Below are positions 61,785-64,000 of a DNA stretch of 64,000 nucleotides, in pieces. The notes beneath the pieces are model-generated. The model was not told the DNA's origin. It saw only the letters and a list, made by a program, of their open reading frames with translations, and did no database searches. Numbering within the stretch: the stretch's first letter is position 1; each line of letters starts with the position of its first letter. Origin of the DNA: Harenicola maris (lineage in GTDB: Bacteria > Pseudomonadota > Alphaproteobacteria > Rhodobacterales > Rhodobacteraceae); NCBI GenBank assembly GCA_018524345.1, contig JADQAZ010000003.1, forward strand, positions 682,001 to 746,000. The letters run 5' to 3'. Made by a program: the position numbers and the translations under genes.

Positions 61785-62984
61785 ATGGAAACCAAATCTG
61801 AAACTGTCGACACCATCGGTCGTCCCGTCAGAGGCGCGCAAGCGCCACCAATGACCCATAGCGAACCCAAACATGCGACGTCAATCACGCAGGTCACAGC
61901 GCCACCATCGGCAGTCGTCTATTGCGAGGGGAACTACGCGCAAATCGATGGCAAGACTGCAAATGGGCTTGTGCGCCATTCAGAGGCGTATCGCATCCTT
62001 TCTATCATCGACAGCACCTTTGGCGGACAAGACAGCGGATCCGTCCTCGTCGATACAATGAACCACATCCCTATCTTTGATGATTTGGATGTTGCAGTTG
62101 CACATCAAGCCGTCATTCCCGATACGTTGATCTATGGGATGGCCCCCTCAACGGGGCGGCTTTCGCCTTCGGATCGGGGCGTTGTTCTGAAAGCGATTGA
62201 GCTTGGCATGAACATCGTGAGCGGGCTGCATGAGTATCTGAGCGACGACCATGAGATAGCCACCGCCGCATCCGAACGGAATGTAACGATCCGCGACATC
62301 CGAAAGCCAAAACCCAGTAAGGACATGCGCCTCTTCGATGGCAGTGTCAGCGATGTCAAAGCTCTGCGCATTGCAGTTCTTGGGACAGATTGTGCCATAG
62401 GCAAGCGCACAACGGCGACCGTTTTGGCTTGCGCTCTGAATGCAAAGGGCATCAAGACGGTGCTTGTCGGCACGGGCCAGACCGGCCTGATGCAGGGTGC
62501 CAAATATGGCATCGCAATGGATGCCGTGCCGCCCCAGTTCTGCTGTGGCGAGCTTGAAGGCGCGATTGTTGCGGCGTCTGAAGCGGAAAAACCCGATATT
62601 ATTTTGATCGAAGGCCAAGGCGCACTCAGCCATCCCGCGTTTTGCACATCGGCCTTTATCCTGCGTGGTAGCCAGCCGGATGCTGTCATCTTGCAGCACG
62701 CGCCCAAACGCGCCCACCGCTGCGACTTTCCCAACATGCCGATGCCCACAGCGTTAAGTGAGATCGCCCTGATCGAAGCCTTTGCAGATACAAAGGTCAT
62801 CGGTGTCACGCTCAATCACGAGGGGATGTCTGACGCCGAAATTTCCGAAACCATCACGGCACAATCTCACAAGCTCGGGCTACCAGTCACCGATGCGTTG
62901 GCCCGACCGGCTGCCCATTTGCTTGCGATGGTGGTGGCCGCATATCCCGGTTTGACGCAAAGGCCTTCGATGGCCGCGATATGA
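61785..62984 (+). CDS. DUF1611 family protein (DgcN-like, P-loop)
   Basis: 399 residues of the DUF1611 family. An N-terminal Rossmann-like domain (about 40-180) is followed by a P-loop-type domain with GTDCAIGKRTT (about 203-213) and IILIEGQGALSHPAF. One characterised relative, DgcN, N-acetylates D-glutamate in D-amino acid breakdown. The first 40 residues are a poorly conserved, Pro-rich extension, so the true start may be later. It overlaps the following racemase-fold gene by 4 bp; the pairing suggests amino acid or amino-sugar derivative metabolism. Confidence 0.85.
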   Translation: METKSETVDTIGRPVRGAQAPPMTHSEPKHATSITQVTAPPSAVVYCEGNYAQIDGKTANGLVRHSEAYRILSIIDSTFGGQDSGSVLVDTMNHIPIFDDLDVAVAHQAVIPDTLIYGMAPSTGRLSPSDRGVVLKAIELGMNIVSGLHEYLSDDHEIATAASERNVTIRDIRKPKPSKDMRLFDGSVSDVKALRIAVLGTDCAIGKRTTATVLACALNAKGIKTVLVGTGQTGLMQGAKYGIAMDAVPPQFCCGELEGAIVAASEAEKPDIILIEGQGALSHPAFCTSAFILRGSQPDAVILQHAPKRAHRCDFPNMPMPTALSEIALIEAFADTKVIGVTLNHEGMSDAEISETITAQSHKLGLPVTDALARPAAHLLAMVVAAYPGLTQRPSMAAI

Positions 62985-64000
62985 GCTGCCCACGCATAGA
63001 AGTGGACTTAGACAAGATACGTCGCAACACAGAAACGGTCGTTCGGCGGTTGGACGCGCGTAGTATCGGCGTCACAGGCGTTACCAAGGCCGTCTGCGGC
63101 CATCCTGCGATCGCTCAGTCTATGCTGGACGGTGGTGCCTTGGGGCTAGCGGACGCACGAATAAGCAATGTGCAGAGGCTACGCCAAGCAGGCATCACAT
63201 GCCCGGTCACGCTGATCCGGACGCCGATGTTAAGTCAGGTCGATGAGGTCGTTCAGCTCTGTGAAGCAAGCTATAACACAGATATTGTTGTCATTGCGGC
63301 CTTGGCGTCTGCCGCTATCCGCAAAGATGAAGTTCACGGTATCATACTGATGGTCGAGATGGGCGATCAGCGCGAAGGTGTTTTACCCGAGAATGTGGCC
63401 GAAATTGCGCAGCAGGTCATGACAATGCAAGGGGTGGCGTTGAAAGGCATAGGCGCAAACTTTGCCTGTCTGAGCGGGATCGCCCCCACTGCGTCTCAAA
63501 TGGCCTCTCTTTGCGACCTCGCGAACGAAATTGAGGGTGTGTGTGGCCCATTCCTGAAAACCGTGTCCGGTGGCAACTCGGCAAACTTGCCATGGGCGCT
63601 TGGAGAACAAACCACTGGCCGCATCAGCGACCTAAGACTGGGGGAGGCAATTCTTCTGGGCGTTGACCCAATTTCCGGCGACCAAATCGGCGGGATGCAC
63701 ACGGATGCCTTCACGCTTGTCGCGGAGGTTATCGAAACGGGGGTAAAACCTGCGCCTTTCCCCATAGCTATGATTGATCCAGCCTTGGCAAGACTTCGCA
63801 TTGTACCAACCAGTGATGTGTCCATGCGCGTTATCCTCGCGATGGGGCATCAGGACACGGACATTTCTGGGCTTTCAATGCCTGTGGGAAGCGCATTGAT
63901 CGGTGCGACGAGCGATCATCTGGTCATTGGGGTGAACCGACGCACGCTGAAAACGGGTTCCGAACTGAGGTTTCAGATGAACTATAAGGCACTGATGCAT
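62981..64000 (+). CDS. Alanine/ornithine racemase-like PLP enzyme (type III fold), cut by window end
   Basis: At least 340 residues; no stop codon before base 64000. ATG 62981 overlaps the DUF1611 stop (ATGA). The N-terminal PLP barrel starts PRIEVDLDKIRRNTETVV and carries the PLP Lys K36 in GVTKAVCG; later barrel motifs include ILMVEMGDQREGV and SGGNSANLPWALG. The C-terminal beta domain is present to GSELRFQM. It resembles single-chain ornithine/lysine racemases (Orr/YhfX-like) and should interconvert or act on D/L amino acids. With DUF1611 it forms a two-gene D-amino-acid-type unit at the edge of the accessory region. Confidence 0.82.
   Translation, partial: MSCPRIEVDLDKIRRNTETVVRRLDARSIGVTGVTKAVCGHPAIAQSMLDGGALGLADARISNVQRLRQAGITCPVTLIRTPMLSQVDEVVQLCEASYNTDIVVIAALASAAIRKDEVHGIILMVEMGDQREGVLPENVAEIAQQVMTMQGVALKGIGANFACLSGIAPTASQMASLCDLANEIEGVCGPFLKTVSGGNSANLPWALGEQTTGRISDLRLGEAILLGVDPISGDQIGGMHTDAFTLVAEVIETGVKPAPFPIAMIDPALARLRIVPTSDVSMRVILAMGHQDTDISGLSMPVGSALIGATSDHLVIGVNRRTLKTGSELRFQMNYKALMH

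Overview
The window looks like chromosome (or a large replicon) of a marine Rhodobacteraceae (Roseobacter-group) alphaproteobacterium. The grounds are the moderately high GC, the density of TRAP, TTT and branched-chain-type ABC importers, the urt-ure urea locus, the single-chain GcvP and the style of the accessory genes. This is inference from gene content; there is no rRNA marker in the window.

Layout. (1) 1-2174: the C-terminal end of a sensor histidine kinase, an AI-2E-family exporter and an acyl-CoA thioesterase. (2) 2358-9805: a transglutaminase / circularly permuted ATP-grasp / alpha-E cluster, a family set thought to make and cleave peptide or amide conjugates but with no known product. 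(3) 9928-29894: a 20-kb catabolic and uptake region. It holds a metal-ligand-poor M24 hydrolase and GntR/FCD regulator divergent from TRAP transporter 1, then an IclR regulator divergent from a long operon (cyclase, cupin, SDR, 3-hydroxyacyl-CoA-type dehydrogenase, five-gene ABC importer, BKACE enzyme, GST), and finally TRAP transporter 2 with a Cys-type sulfatase. (4) 30087-40896: urease genes ureDABCEFG facing the complete urea importer urtABCDE. (5) 41329-45913: a tandem glycine riboswitch and gcvTHP, followed by a convergent exonuclease. (6) 46858-55375: a tripartite tricarboxylate transporter, an enolase-superfamily enzyme, a Gfo/Idh/MocA dehydrogenase, a DUF993 protein, a sugar-phosphate isomerase-like protein and a TetR regulator. 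Two promoters in this block share a near-palindromic operator. (7) 55457-64000: an accessory region that starts with a decayed integrase and a 43-nt 3' fragment of tRNA-Cys. It carries a phage-O-like replication protein with internal iteron-like repeats, a hipBA module with three operators spaced exactly 27 bp, a stand-alone tyrosine recombinase, a three-gene envelope or secreted module with a seven-repeat cysteine protein, and a DUF1611 / racemase-fold pair cut by the window end.

How the genes work together. Urea is imported by UrtABCDE and hydrolysed by UreABC matured by UreDEFG. Excess glycine is sensed by the riboswitch and cleaved by GcvT/H/P. The two large catabolic blocks pair dedicated importers with short dehydrogenase, aldolase and isomerase sets under local repressors; their substrates cannot be read from the sequence. 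Hairpins with T-tracts sit just after the binding-protein gene in both the first TRAP and the TTT operon, as expected if the periplasmic receptor is made in excess over the membrane subunits.
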